From: Archilochus colubris
Lineage: Eukaryota; Chordata; Aves; Apodiformes; Trochilidae
Length of the DNA: 64,000 nt
Assembly (NCBI GenBank): GCA_023079485.1
Contig: CM041097.1
Span: forward strand, 21,125,158 to 21,189,157
Direction: 5' to 3'
Shown: one piece after another, positions 12,737 to 26,205 of the stretch
How positions within the stretch are numbered: position 1 is the first letter of the stretch
How the letters are laid out: every line of letters starts with the position of its first letter
Position numbers and translations under genes: made by a program
Notes under the pieces: generated by a model
What the model saw: the letters and a program-made list of their open reading frames with translations, nothing else
What the model was told of the DNA's origin: nothing
The model's database searches: none

Positions 12737-13759
12737 TTCTTCTACAGGGCCTCTGATCATCAGAAATACCACAGAACTCCACACTGAAATTAAGATTTCA
12801 AAAACTATCACCAAGAAAAACAAAGATAAAAAGCTCTGCCAGCTTCTTAACCAAAACAGAAGAGAAATACACACACAGGAAATTACCATTCACAGAGTAT
12901 TAGCCACTCTGCATCTTCATTACATGCATCTGATTAAAAAATGTTTAATGTATTTCATTTTCCATTTTCACATAAATCAAATTAGCTTAGGGGTGCTGGA
13001 TGACCCCTCTGTTTTCTAATAGCTCTCCTATGCCTTTTTTTTTGTACAAGTCAATGCCCCAGTTGCAACAGACTCCCATTCCCCTGTGAACTGGGTCTGT
13101 TTTGAGTATGTGACCCAACAGGTAAAAAATGGTTGTGATTTTTCAGCAATTACTTAAGTGGTAAGAGATACAGTCAGGATGCTTATAACAGCACAGAGTA
13201 AGACTGGATACAATGTTGCCTCATAAGGATTATAAACTATCAAAACAGCACATTTCCTTTCTAGCTTTAAAAGGAGTTTAAATGTATTTAAATTATGTCT
13301 TAAGGAGAACTGTGTGGCTCTGAAGGATTGCTGCATTCTACATAACTTTATCAGAAATCACTCTAATAAGTATTGGTATCTCACAGTAAGAAACTGGGTT
13401 AAAATCTGTAATGCTGAAGACAGCAGCATTAAATTTCAACTCCCCTGCCTGACAGGAGCAGAGTACTCAGTAATTTGTACCTGACTCTGACCAAGCTCCA
13501 GCACAGATGCTGCACCTTCAAACCTCAGGGAACCTACCTGCAACATGCCTGATCATCATAGGGGAAACATGCATAAAATACATGCAACGCCTGCTTCTAC
13601 ATGCTTATGATAATGCTGAGTTGCAAAAGGAGTCCTGCTTTGAGAAGACCTTTGCATTGAGTCCAACAGCTTCATGGAAAGCAGAGGGGGAGGATTAGAT
13701 ATGGGTGCTGAGAGAGATTGAACCATAAAAATGCAACTGTTTGATAACCACAGGCCCTC

Positions 13760-13773
13760 TCACCAGAGGGCAA
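13760..13773 (+). promoter_or_regulatory. CTCF-like site
   Basis: TCACCAGAGGGCAA keeps the central CACCAGAGGGCA core of the CTCF motif and departs only at the first and last positions. It is intronic in TMCC1. Confidence 0.35.
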
Positions 13774-16249
13774 TCACTAACAGAGAACCCCAGACTGCAG
13801 CCAGTCCCCTGGGAAGTTCGTAAACAGCAATCAGAACCAAGAGTAGCAAAACAGGCTTGAATCCAACTCATGAAACTAAAGAAATAAAGACTAGAGAGAC
13901 CTGCTGATGCATTAACCCTCAGTTAATTAGCACCTCACTAAACCACCAGAACCTGCTAATGGCAAAACCTCAGTGAAAGCCACTTTGGTCTTCAAGTGTG
14001 GAGAGGACAAGACCACACCACAGTTGTGAGCAGCCTGCAGGGCTGGAGATGGAAGCATCGAACTGACCAGCCCTGGACCTTCTGCTGGAGATGGGATGGA
14101 CATGGTGGCCAGGCCCAGAGCCCCTCCTGGCAGAGCGGGTGGGATGGTGCTCAAGAAGCAATGGCAACCAGGTAGTTGACAAAGCATGAGAGCAAGTCAC
14201 TTCTATTCATTATCTGACCTCTAAGATACAATGTGCTGCAATGTTATTTCTTTATTGAATGCTTATGTAAAGCAGTGTACTTTTAAAAATCAGGCTGATC
14301 TTTTTTTACACATTTTCTAAAACAGATGGTTTTACACTCCTCCCCTGAACCTGGCTATTTTAGAACTATTGTTTGTGAGCCTGAAACCCAACTGGTTTTA
14401 TTTTTCAGTGGCTGCTGCATGGCAGTTTTATCTGATGTTCTGATTCTCTACCATGCAATCTGGGTACATCATGCCATAGCTTGAGTGACATTCACACACT
14501 GAACAATCAGGAACACGGCACCAGGCACAGGAGAGCACTGCTGCAAGGGACAATTTCAATCAAATTCTTTGTGAACACTGTTCCCTGACTGTCGATATTT
14601 GAATTTCTGATCTGGCTTTTGAAGTGGCATTTGCTAACAACAGCAGCAGCCTACTCCTTGATTTCCAGGATGTGAGGGAGAGGCTGATTTGTTCACTAGA
14701 AGCAACGATGCAGTTGTAACTGCTCAGGAAAGCACCTCTCAGCTAGGAGGAACTGTGTCCACGTGAACAAGCCCACCCACACCACATGCATGAGAATCTC
14801 ACAGTGAGGGACCAGCTCTCCCTGAGATGAGAGCATAGGGATGCTTGGCACTCTGAGCCACGGCTCTGCCCCTTGGCACGTCACCAGTTTACCATCAGCC
14901 TAAGGCACCCTTGCTGGAGCACAGGGAAGTTTCCACCTTGCTGGAGGGACTGTAACACTTTTAAAAATGGATGTTTAGTAATAGCAGTATGTTAATGGCC
15001 TTCCTGGAGATCCCACCTTCAGCAGCATCAAGCAACTTTAGAGGGCCTCTCACTCATTAATACTGATGGCTGGTAGGAAACGAGCTCCTTCCAGGAAAAC
15101 AGGAACCACCCTGGCTGCTACCACCAGCAAGTTTTCAGCACCGGTGTAGATGGACACATGTAGAAAATGAAGTTAATGTGTAGTGAATTGCAAGTCTGCA
15201 GGTTTTATTTAAATAATTTTTTTTTCTTCAAATGCTATCACCAGACTGTTAAGCTGTAGTCTGAAAGTGATCCTTCTCTGGAAATATGTTATATGCATGT
15301 TAATACCACTGGCAAGTCCCCTTTATGCAAAAAATTAAGGTTTACGAAAAGAAGTTCACCCTCCATTAAGATGTGAAAGATGTGTCTTCTTGAAAGGATT
15401 TCATTCCATATAGTATCTGAATTTAAGAGAAATGTATGGAATTCCTGTAGTTAGCTATGACATTCAGTACTGCAAGTTATCACACAGTTTTTTCAAACCC
15501 CATACTAATCTAATCTTGGTATATAAGGCCTGGGGTTTTCTCCCAGTGAATGCTAGGGCTTAATTAGACTACCTAGGGGCTGTGTATGGTTGCAACATGC
15601 TGTCATAGTTGAAGCATATGACACAGGCCAAATGATGAGCTGTCATTGAAATCTGCAAGATACCATAGACCCAAAAAAGATAAAGAAACCTTGGAACTGC
15701 ACTGCGGGCCCCACAGCCCTGCTCTGCTCCTCTCCCCTGGCAGCGCTGAAGCCACCAGCTCAGCCACAGCCACCAACCTACAAACTGTGAGCTGCTGGCT
15801 CCTGCTGATCACGGTTTTCAATCTACAGCCCTGACAATGAAGACTGAGACCTCTAGTTCACCAGGCAAATGTTCACATATCCATTTACAAAAAATATCAG
15901 AAAAGCAAAGGTAAAGTTCATCCATAGCACACACATTTCTCAAGCAACAAGAATGCACTGGACACTCAAAGAATATAGATCTGCTGGTTACAGATGGTGT
16001 CTGAGGTATATCTGATCAGGTAGAGACATGGCAGTATGAAGTGGCAGGACTAGATGGAGCACAGCCTCCTCTCTGGCAGAATTAACCACATGTTCAAGAA
16101 GAGCCACATCCCTTAGTGCTGCAGGGATCAAGAGACACAAACTTTCACTGTGACATCAGCCACATTCTAGGCTGGGACATCTCCCTCACTCTAACACTCT
16201 AAAGGCAGGATACAGATGAAGAACATGCATAAAGACCCATTTGACCAGT

Positions 16250-17477
16250 GAGAAATTCTCTCCTTGCTACTGATTCCTTTTATGCTCAGGTGACTGCCTG
16301 GTGGATGAGGGGAAGGCTGTGGATGTGGTCTATCTGGACTTCAGCAAGGCCTTCGACACCGTCTCCCACAGCATTCTCCTGAGAAAGCTGGCTGCCCACA
16401 GCTTAGACAAGCGTACTCTGCACTGGGTTAAGAATTGGCTGGAGGGCCGGGCCCAGAGAGTGAATGGGGCTGCTTCCACTTGGCGGCCGGTCACCAGCGG
16501 TGTCCCCCAGGGATCAGTGCTGGGCCCAGTGCTGTTCAATATCTTCATTGATGACTTGGAAGAGGGGATTGAGTCCATCATCAGCAAGTTTGCTGATGAC
16601 ACCAAGCTGGGGAGAAGTGTTGATCAGCTGGAAGGCAGGAGGATTCTGCAGAGGGACCTGGACAGACTGGAGAGATGGGCTGACTCCAATGGGATGAGCT
16701 TCAACAAGGCCAAGTGCCGGGTCCTGCACTTTGGCCACAACAACCCCATGGGGAGCTCCAGGCTGGGCACAGAGTGGCTGAGAGCAACCAGGCAGAAAGG
16801 GACCTGGGAGTCTGGATTGACAGGAAGCTGAACATGAGCCAGCAGTGTGCCCAGGTGGCCAAGAAGGCCAATGGCATCCTGGCCTGTATCAGGAACAGCG
16901 TGGCCAGCAGGTCCAAGGAGGTGATTCTGCCCCTATACTCAGCCCTGGTAAGGCCACACCTTGAGTACTGTGTTCAGTTCTGGGCCCCTCAGTTCAAGAA
17001 GGATATTGAGGTCCTCGAACAGGTCCAAAGGAGGGCAACCAAGCTGGTGAAGGGACTCGAACACAGATCCTATAGGGAGAGGCTGAGGGAGCTGGGGCTG
17101 TTCAGCCTGGAGAAGAGGAGGCTCAGGGGAGACCTCATCACTCTCTCCAACTCCCTGAAAGGAGGATGGAGCCAGGGGGGCGTTGGTCTCTTTTCCCAGG
17201 CAACTCTCAGTAAGACAAGAGGGCAGGGTCTCAAGTTGTGCCGGGGGAAGTTCAGATTGGATATTAGAAAGAATTTTTTCACGGAAAGGGTGATCAGACA
17301 TTGGAACGGGCTGCCTGGGGAGGTGGTGGACTCTTCATCCCTGGAGACGTTTAAAAAGCGACTCGATATGGCACTCAGTGCCATAGTCTAGTGACTGTGG
17401 CGGTAGTTTATCAAGGGTTGGACTCGATGATCTCTGAGGTCCCTTCCAACCCAGCCTATTCTATGATTCTATGATTA
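16250..17477 (+). mobile_element. CR1 LINE, 5'-truncated, reverse transcriptase C-terminal half to 3' end
   Basis: The first frame (16301-16831) carries RT motifs [38 protein letters not shown] and the catalytic box KFADDTK with both aspartates intact. Near 16785 the frame shifts by one base; the C-terminal part continues at about 16760-17391 ([51 protein letters not shown]). The 3' end has the family's TCTGAGGTCCCTTCCAACCC stretch and two ATTCTATG units. The endonuclease domain and the start of RT are missing, the usual 5' truncation, so the copy is dead. It is antisense to TMCC1. The 5' boundary is approximate. Confidence 0.95.
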
Positions 17478-20400
17478 GCAAACTGTTTGGTTAATCCAAC
17501 TTTTCTACCTGTTCACTGGACTATCTATTTTTTTTTAATTTCTCAACCTTGAGAGTTGAGATCTCATATTTTAAGCAACCATTTATTTCTGGCAGCCTGT
17601 GTTGAAACAGGAAAATTTTACATGCTCTTGAGGCTATAGCATACCTCCAAACTTCTGGCATTAAATGGGTAAAAAAATTACATTCCAAGTTTGATGAACT
17701 TGTGTGTAACCCAAAAGACTGAAGATCAAGTTATTAGAGTATTGCAAATACATTACCTTAATTTAGCAACTATTTTGTTCAGAACATTGATACTGAAAGC
17801 ACTAAACAAATGCAAGAATAGCTACAAATCTGACAAGTAGTTAAATTTATAGCACTTTATCCTACCACATAATAACTATGACTAAGACATAATTTGCCTA
17901 CTCAGATCCAGGACTCTGAGTCTCCACACCTCTGTGATACACAATTGTTTTTGAGATTAATGGGCCTGATCCCAAGTTATGACCAACTGCTACTGAAATT
18001 AATGCTTTGCACATAAAAAGCAGAGGAATGCCACTCCTTTTTTTTGTTCGTTTGTTTGTTTTTGTTTAGTTTTGGGGTGTGTCTTTACCCTAAAGAGAAA
18101 GCTAGCCAACATCTCACTGAAAGAAACGACACACAACAAATAAAAGCTTATTTAAAAACAGGAAATTGTTAGAAACTTTAGTTTCATTCCAAAACAGTAG
18201 TCCCAAATACTAAAGACATGTGGGCAAGTTCTGCACTAATATTTCACATTCTTCACAATCCAGCCTCCAGTGAAACACCTCCTCCACACCAACTTGAAGC
18301 TCTTAATTTCCTTCACTTCTGTTGTCCTGTTGCCAATGCTCAAACAATTTATTTCTGACAACACAAGTATTTCTTTCCCCATAAGCTTTTGTTGACCACC
18401 ACCAGGATCTTGGGTCCTTCCACATTGGTGGTATGGGCAGTGGGCTCCAGCTCACCCCCAAGAAAGACATGCTCAAGCAAGCAAAAAAATGCTCCTGAAA
18501 AAAGGCCAAACTATGCTGATTTAAGCACTCCTTCAAATCTTGTTTTCTTTGTGAGTAAGTGAGTGATTCTAGAATTTAAACTTTTACTAGTTTTGTATTT
18601 TCCAAATGTGACATCAGTGCTTGTAAGTTTTTGAAAGTTAAGTATGATGTATGCAGATAACATGGAGTAAATATTTTTCTGAGTGCTTACTAACAGCACT
18701 CAAGAAGAGAAATGAAACTATACAGAACAAAAAAACCACAAATAAACCTCTTGTAGTAAAACTTAAGTTTGCATTCCTGTGATCTTGGATTCCATTCTCA
18801 CCGAGTATGTGCACTTTGAATGCCCTCACAAAAAAATCAAATTATAGCATTTATGTTGCTGAAACATTACATACACTGATTTCAAATCTGAATGCAATTT
18901 TCTTTTCTAATGCATACTAAAATGTTAACATCAATTATTCAAAGAATCAGACCCTTACTTCATTTCCTTAGCAATTGTTCTTGTCTATTTTAAATAGTCT
19001 CAAAACTGTAACTAAGCTGATATTTCTCATTAAAATACCAGTCAATCTCAGTGGCATCTAAATTGCATCTTAAGTTAAAAAAAAATAAACTCTTGCTCCT
19101 CTAGTTTTCCTTTCAATGTCCACAAAAGTGTCCTGGAACTTTGTGTTTTAAAATGCAGTAATTCCAGTCTTGAAAAGGTGGGTTATTCTGACACCTTCTC
19201 TCCAAAGTGAGTAGCCTAAACTTGACACACAACTCCATGAATTGTACGATAACAAAACCTTCCACTGATTTAAAATTTACTTCAGTATGGACAGAGTTAT
19301 CTGATGGGATTGGCCCCAGTTTCTTCTTGTCATGAATTTTGCAGGGAGACTGGTTTTAGAACCTGGAGACCTATCATTTAATGTGAGCTATGGAAGCCTC
19401 TGATCACTTTCCCCTGGAAAAGTCTTGGCTGCTAACCCACTGAGGCCTGCCAACATTAAGGTATTTTCTTTCACAGACTTGACCATTTCATTTCCCCTAA
19501 ATTTGTGGGGCCTGGCTCCAGCATACAAGCTTTTGTGTCCTTTCTGAAAAGGACCTAGTTTCCACATGAATTTTTATCACCAACTGCCAGATCCAGAATG
19601 GAAATATTTGCAGAACAAGAGCAAACTCCTCTCTGCAACTGAAGAAACACTAGCTGAAGGAAGAAGACAGCTGACTTATCACAGGGAACTGGGGGGAGAG
19701 GGGAAAATACAAGCCAAAATCTCTACAAAGGACCCTGAAAGGTTACTAATTCAGTGTAAAGATGCTGACACTTGCAATGCTTCCTTTGATCGCTGCTGGT
19801 AGGCAATTCCAATTGTTAATGCTATCCAGACCCATGTAAGCACCTATTATAAAGTATGATGATACTCTGCAGAGAAAACTGCCACGAGCTGAGGAATTTC
19901 ATTATTAAAAGGAAAGATGCATTTATGTAAGCTGCATTCCATACTGTAATCTGTGTTTGCATCCTCTAATATCATCCATCTATATGGCAAGAAGTCACTG
20001 CATACAACTCCACAGACCCCAGCTGGCATGTATACAGTAATTCTTTGGATTAGTAGCAATGCTTTTTCATACAGAGAAGTCCCTTGTCCTGCCTCTGAAG
20101 GTGTAGGCTCACCTACCCTGTTAAATATCAATGTGGGAAGATGCTTTAAGTCTATTTTACTTTTCTCAGTCTTGGTATTTATGGCACTGTGACACCAAGA
20201 CAGGACAAACTCCTCATGAAACTAGTTAACTCCTGCTTCTTAAAACAAGAGTGCCAGAAGCTTGTTTTCCTTTTGTAAGATGAAGGTGATATCTCTGCGA
20301 CATTTTCCCACACATTCCTCTGAGCAAGATGATGCAGGGGAAGTTCATTCACTTCCTGAGGGACCCATCTTGCCTAGAGAAGTTCATTATATTTCTAATC

Positions 20401-22110
20401 ACTGCCAGTGCTCCTTCAACACCAGCATGGCCACAATTCTAGGAGAACTATGTACATCCCACCACCCCTCAGCTTTGTTTAGGTAAGCCTTTTGCCCAGC
20501 AAACCTTATAAAGTATCCATGCAGGAACATATTTTAAAACTGTGGGGAGTAACAGACTGAGACGCTCCAGCTGTCTACAACAGGGAACTCTAAACAGCAA
20601 ACACAAGCAATCCCACCTTCCCATTTGGAACAACAGGAAATTTCTGAATAACTGCCCCCACACTGACAGCAATAAATTAAACCCTTCTAGACTCTGCCCG
20701 TACAGGGGTTATGGTGAGGTATGCCAGGGACAGACTTATAGCATACCAGCACGTCTGCTGTGAAGGTGAGCAACCTTCCATCACCTCCCCAGACAGCAAA
20801 TTGCTTCCAACTGCATCACATATACCATGAGAAAAGGTAATCCAAAGGTAATCAACCATTGAGTAACTGCTGTGGTAACTTATGTGTCCTTCCACTCCCT
20901 GAAGGTCCCATTAGGTGGAAGCAACCAGCCGGTCTTGCTCAGTCATGGGTACAATGACGCTACTTTGGTTCTACGAGCAGGGCGGAATTTGAGAAGCCAC
21001 AAACTGTTAGTTTGCTGCTTTATGAAACGTGAGACTAGAGTTGAAATGCATCAGGTTTCCAAACCTTCCTCTTACTTCTCACTCTCCCCTACTATTAACT
21101 TTAGCCAAGCTGCATTTAAATATCAGCTCTGTGAACAGTTCCATTGAGAACTCTATGAGAACTACTTTATATATCTTAACAGTGAAGAGATGCATTCTGA
21201 ACATAGCTAGAACTTTTGATGCTATTTATCAGAGATCAAGTAGGCCAAACCGACAGAAGCATCTATCTTTTGACCATTGTAGCTATAAAAGCAAAAGCAG
21301 TACTAGATCTTTGCTAAATGTAAACTCTCCTTTGCATACTAAGTATTAGGAGAGCTCTGCCCTGATTAACTGGTCATACTGACAGTTCTTGATGTTTGGC
21401 AAGGGTGTACCAATAAAACACGCTGCTGTTAAAATGAGTTTACTGCAGATGGAAAAAAATTCTTAACTGAAGATCTTAGCAATAAATGTGTTGAGGTTTT
21501 GTTTTGTTTTTTATTTCATGTAGAACACTGATAGATGGGAAACAGCCACACAGCTGGAGCTAGAGCTCAGAAGTATCAAGTCACTCTAATTTCAAATTCC
21601 TGGGCAACTGTTTTAATGACTTGAGAAAGGACAGAGTAATTTCATTTTGCATTATAGGCTTCTTTAAGGACTTTCTGTCCTCAAGACAGGCAGATGCAAA
21701 GGACATAGTAATGAACAATTCAAGAAATGTGCTATGTAAATTCACAGAACTTAGCAAAAACCATTATTTACCTTTTTTTGTAGTGTGAGACAAACAGTTC
21801 TTGAATCCCAAGCATCGTGATTCTGCTAAAGAATGTTTTCAGGTGACAATTTAGGTGACACTGTCTTATGGGGTTAATTACTTTAATAGTATCTATTAGC
21901 GCATATCTGTACATAGTAAGTTTAGATGGCTAAAAAAGTTATCTAATCCTACACTCATGTTTACCAACAATTTATATCTGTGGATAGAGACTACTATTAA
22001 TGACTCTATTAAAAAAAAAAAACAAAAACCACAAGGTCAGCAGCATAAAGAGCAGAGGAAACAATTCATCAGCACTGGAACAAAAAAGCAGATCGCCTGG
22101 GGTATGACAT

Positions 22111-22146
22111 CACGTGCTGTGCTGTGTCTGCCCGAGACCACACGTG
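22111..22146. promoter_or_regulatory. Pair of CACGTG E-boxes 30 bp apart
   Basis: CACGTG occurs at 22111-22116 and again at 22141-22146; the first is preceded by TGACAT. Exact 30-bp spacing, about three helical turns, places both on one DNA face. USF, MITF/TFE and MYC-type factors bind this sequence. It is intronic, so a possible enhancer. Confidence 0.4.
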
Positions 22147-24652
22147 ATGCAAGAGAAGCATGGCCCAGAGGAAGCAGAGGAGGCACCACTAAGAGAAACT
22201 CTACTGCTGGATCAAGGACAAGGAGTGCAGACTGCTGTCAGCACAACTGCACATCCACCCACCAGAACCTTTGGACAGGCTAGTGGGAACTGCTCCAAGC
22301 TCCAGGAACAGTGTTCCAAGGCTATTTCAGCAAAACCCACTCCCATTTCCCTCCCATAAATAAACTCAATCCACACCAGTGACAATGCTGATAAGCATTA
22401 CATACAGAATGTAAGAGCAGAAAGTCCAGCTTGAAATCTTAAACATTTAACATGTTGCTTAAATGAAATGAGTCTCATCAAGGTTCACAAAAAAAAAAAA
22501 AACACAAACAACTTTTTCCCCCTCCTTCTTTCCTTGACTTGATTCTGGTCTTTGCTAGTCAAAATTTCAGCCATATACAAAAGTACTACTTGGCTCACCA
22601 GAATCTCTTTGGGGAGAGATTCCTTTTAAAAGAAAGGGAATGCATTTCTACTTAGAAAAACTTCCTCAAATACAGTTCAACCTACAGTTTATCTCCACAA
22701 ATTTCCTTTCATAAATCAAGCTAAAACATCTGGACAAAGTCAAGCTGAGTAGAAGTTGTATACAGTTTTGTACTGTCACTCCAAGAACAAGGGAATTCCT
22801 AAACTAAACGTAACACAGAAGCAACAGCACTTCTTGAGGTCCTGAGTGACAGTGACTGCAGGCCCTCCAAGGACTTCCAAACTGTACCAGATAGAGGGTG
22901 ATCTGAACCAAAATGCTTGGAAAACTCTCAGGATACTAAGGGGAAGACATTTGTTGAACCAATCCAAAAGTCATCAAGTATTTTGCTTTTATATCTTATC
23001 AGTAAAAGCACGATAACTTGCAACTGGAATTTTAAGAGTTGTACACATTTAAGTTGGCAAATTAACACAGAATCCAAGCAGTAACCCACAAATGCTAAAC
23101 ACTGATTTGGTATATGTGAAATAAGAAGTTACACTTGAAGTTAAGTCTGCGTACAGCTATCTGAAATTCCTGGTGCAAACAGGTTATCAAATGCCAACGT
23201 TTCATAATACAGTACATGGCTAAGAGCTTACATAGCTCTTTCCAGAACAGTATCTCAAAATTTGACAGCCATTATGTAAATAAGCAAGAGGCATTAACCC
23301 CCACTCATAGAAGGTAGACAGATACTGGGAGAACTTAAAGGATGTGTTCAAAGCCACACAGAGCAAATAGCCCTGCTGGAAAGGTAAACCAGCTATTTGA
23401 GGCTAAACCCTGTATCACAAAGCTGCATTTTTCCTTCCTGCATGAACTCCTACATTTTCTTTGCTTGCATTTTATACTTACCGGTGGCAGAATTTTTCAA
23501 TTTGGAGCTCTCAAATCTGACCATTAAATATGGTCAGAAACTGGAGTTCTGACCTTGAAGCTATGTAACATAGGTACACTATTTAATTATAGTGTCCCAC
23601 TCTCCTCATGAAGCGAGTACATCCTAGGAGCAGGTTCTCCAGGTCCTACAGAGACATTTGCCAACTTCAAAGCCTAAGTCAGCAACCATAAATGTATCAA
23701 AAATTTTGCACAAGGAATATTAATAGAGTACTACTTTATTTTATACAGTCTGGAAGTCATTATGTTTTGGGTAATAAATACATAAGCAAAATTTTATGTA
23801 TTTTCTATACTTACCCTCCAGCAGAGGAAGAGTGCCTCACAGCTCCATTTGTTATCCTTCCCCCCCATATCTCAAAGACTCAAACAAAAAAACCCAAAAA
23901 ACCAAAACTGCACTTCCCAATCCCATACTAAAGAGCAGCAAGGAGACAATGATCTCAATCTGCATGCAAACCCAGATAAACACAATCCATTTTGATTGTT
24001 CCTTCACACAGCCACACTTTTTATTTTGGTAGGTACAGACCAAGCTTGGTTTTTCTTTCAGTTCATCATACTGTAAAAGTCGTGAATCTTTTACAAGTAC
24101 AAGTAGGAAGAAGCTGTCAAGGTTATACAATTTTTAAAGCAGGCTTGACAAAACCACTGCTAATTCAGTGCAAGACACAATTGTGTCAGACAACACTAAA
24201 ATGGAGAGCTAGAAAAACAAATTTGAAACAGTTCTCCAATAGTAAAACATCACTGTAAATGTTTTCCCAAATCACCCTGCCTGTCTTGATAGAATTAAAA
24301 TTGAGATATCCAAAGGAGTTCATTTAAAGCTATTTTGGCTGCCCCATATAAACAGAGCTTAGATAGGAAGTTTATTACTAACTAGATCAAATCTCTTTTG
24401 AGGGTAAGATTAAACTCTGTCAGTGTCTGTGGAGACTTTTGCTGCTTGCAGATACAGCTCTTTACACAGACAAGGTAAACCATTAAAAGATGCAAATTTC
24501 ACTTTCCCACACGTCCTAAATATGGCCACACCTGTTTCCTTAAGATGAACAGATACTAAAAAAAAAAATCACAAATAAGAAAAAGAGCAAATTATTGCAG
24601 CGTCATAACTTTTCCCAAAATAGGCTGCAGGATGTGAATTTTGACCTATTTT

Positions 24653-24671
24653 AAATGCTGTAACAGCATTT
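24653..24671. repeat. 19-bp perfect palindrome
   Basis: AAATGCTGT-A-ACAGCATTT; the symmetry extends further (TTTAAA on each side) if one extra T is allowed. No transcription-factor role is recognised. Confidence 0.85.
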
Positions 24672-24871
24672 TAAAATTTTGATTAATATATTTTAAAATC
24701 ATTACAAATACACACAGGGGAAAGAAGATCTTAAATGTAAAGTGAATACTCAGTTTGTCATTTAAATGCCCAATTAATACTGTAATTCCTAAGTCCAGAG
24801 CCAAGTCTGCTCAATGGGAATGGCTGGATGCAGGAGCAGGGCTACACTGGCAGCTCTGTATGTGTCCTTAC

Positions 24872-24965
24872 CTGAGTGCACTATGCAGCCTCGCTTCTAT
24901 TCATGGGTTGATTTTTTACCCAACGTTTTACAAACTACATGCACTGGATTGGTTCACTGACAAAA
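24872..24965 (-). other. Candidate cassette or poison exon downstream of the MVQRF exon
   Basis: On the minus strand the acceptor CCCTCTATTCTTGCAG is followed 94 nt later by CACTCAG|GTAAGG. It lies 0.5 kb downstream of the phase-0 MVQRF donor. Spliced there, it would read three codons and stop at TGA, so inclusion would end the short isoform early. It may be a false exon. Confidence 0.25.
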
Positions 24966-25129
24966 CTGCAAGAATAGAGGGATTAACTATCCTCTCTTCT
25001 AAAGCAGCTTCTTTATTGAAGTAGCACACTCGCAGTTATTAAACAGCAAAACCTGTATACACCATCTCCTTTGTTCTTAGACATTGTATTAACAGCAAGT
25101 GCTGCTGAGTACTCCAAGACGGAGGGCAA

Positions 25130-26205
25130 GCTTTCCTCCTGTTTTTGCGGGTGTGTGGCTGGGACAATTCCTACTCCCGAGCAGGGCGGGCACTCGGAGG
25201 GCACCGAGCACATGTTCAGTGCCCATCAGAAACAGGTCCAGCACAGCGGCCGATGATGTTCCCTTCGTGCATCCCCCTCCGACCCGAGACAAACCGAGAA
25301 TGAAACCGCTGCCTCCCAAAACCCTAGACAATCACGGCGTGAGGAACAAAACCCGTCCCCGCTGACACTCTGCCTCGGAGCACCAAGACCCCGGGGCAGG
25401 CGGAACCCCTTTGTGTCTCCGAGAGAACAAAAGACGGAGCAGCCGCCCCCGGGATCGCCCCCGATCGCGGCCAGCCGAGCGGCTGCTCCTGCCCGAACCC
25501 ACCTTGGAGAGCTGCCGGCGGAGGCTGAAGCGCTGGACCATGATCTGCCTCGCCCCTCGCCCCCCCGAGCCGGGCGCCCGCCGTCAGCCGAGCCCGCGAA
25601 CCCCGGGCGGCGGGGCACGGCCGGGCCCCCGCCCCACACTCAGCCCCTTCTCCGGGGGCGTCCCGCGGCGGGGCGGGGAGCGGTGGGCGGGCCGGGCGGG
25701 AGGGGCGCTCCCGCTGCGGGGGGCGGGCACGGGCACGGGCACCGGATCGCACTCCGCCCCGCCGGCAGGGCCCGGCCTCGCGGGGAGCCGGCGAACCCTG
25801 CCCACGCCCCGCACACCGGGCCCGGGCTCCGCAGGGATGCTGCGGGGATGGCTGCGGGCAGCGGCGGCCGAGCACGGCCCCGAGCTCCCGGTGGGCAAGG
25901 ACATCGGCCCGGCCGGCCCAAGGCAGACCCGCCCGGCTTGGAGGGCCGGGCTCTGCCGGCAGGCCGAAGAGGGGGGCGGTTCCCCGGCGGAGGGGCACCC
26001 CAGCCTCGGAGAGGACTCTCCCTCCCGCAGACACGGCCCCGTACCGGGGTGTGCCCAGGGGCGGCAGGAACAAGCTCCATCCCCGGCCGGTGCTGACCCT
26101 GCGCCCCAAAACCGCTGATAGGAAAGGGGAGCGGCCGGGCTGGGCCCTGCTGCGGCTCCCCACGCACCGCACAGTGCAGCGGGCGATGGGTGCGGATACC
26201 GGCAC
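25130..26205 (-). promoter_or_regulatory. TMCC1: CpG island, internal TMCC1 promoter
   Basis: About 1 kb of very GC-rich, CpG-dense sequence in AT-rich intron, with many GC boxes (for example GGGCGGGGAG around 25671-25680) and a short GGGCAC tandem near 25726-25741. It contains the MVQRFSLRRQLSK exon near its left part, so transcription would start at higher coordinates and run leftward. No TATA box is evident, as usual for CpG promoters. Long open frames cross it on both strands but have no recognisable protein. Confidence 0.75.
25503..25541 (-). CDS. TMCC1: TMCC1 alternative first exon, short N-terminus MVQRFSLRRQLSK
   Basis: A 13-codon frame opens with ATG at 25541 and ends CTCTCCAAG|GTGGGT, a usable splice donor, on the TMCC1 strand. 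It ends in phase 0, exactly like the long exon 9.7 kb upstream, so it can replace that exon in front of the same downstream coding exon. I recall short TMCC-family isoforms beginning MVQRFSLRRQLSK, which is why I assign it; this is from memory, not a search. It lies inside a large CpG island, fitting an internal promoter. The peptide has five basic residues and no signal peptide, so the short protein would lack the 182-residue cytosolic region and keep only the coiled coils and membrane segments. The longer open frames over this exon on both strands are a side effect of very high GC. Confidence 0.75.

Larger units (their letters stand above)
10877..16249 (-). other. TMCC1 intron between solo LTR and CR1
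   Basis: No gene recognised. It contains an 11-G run and a CTCF-like site. Short open frames have no recognisable product. Confidence 0.7.
17478..25129 (-). other. TMCC1 intron between CR1 and second promoter
   Basis: AT-rich sequence. Apart from the E-box pair, a palindrome and one candidate cassette exon near the right end, I see nothing I can support. Confidence 0.7.
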
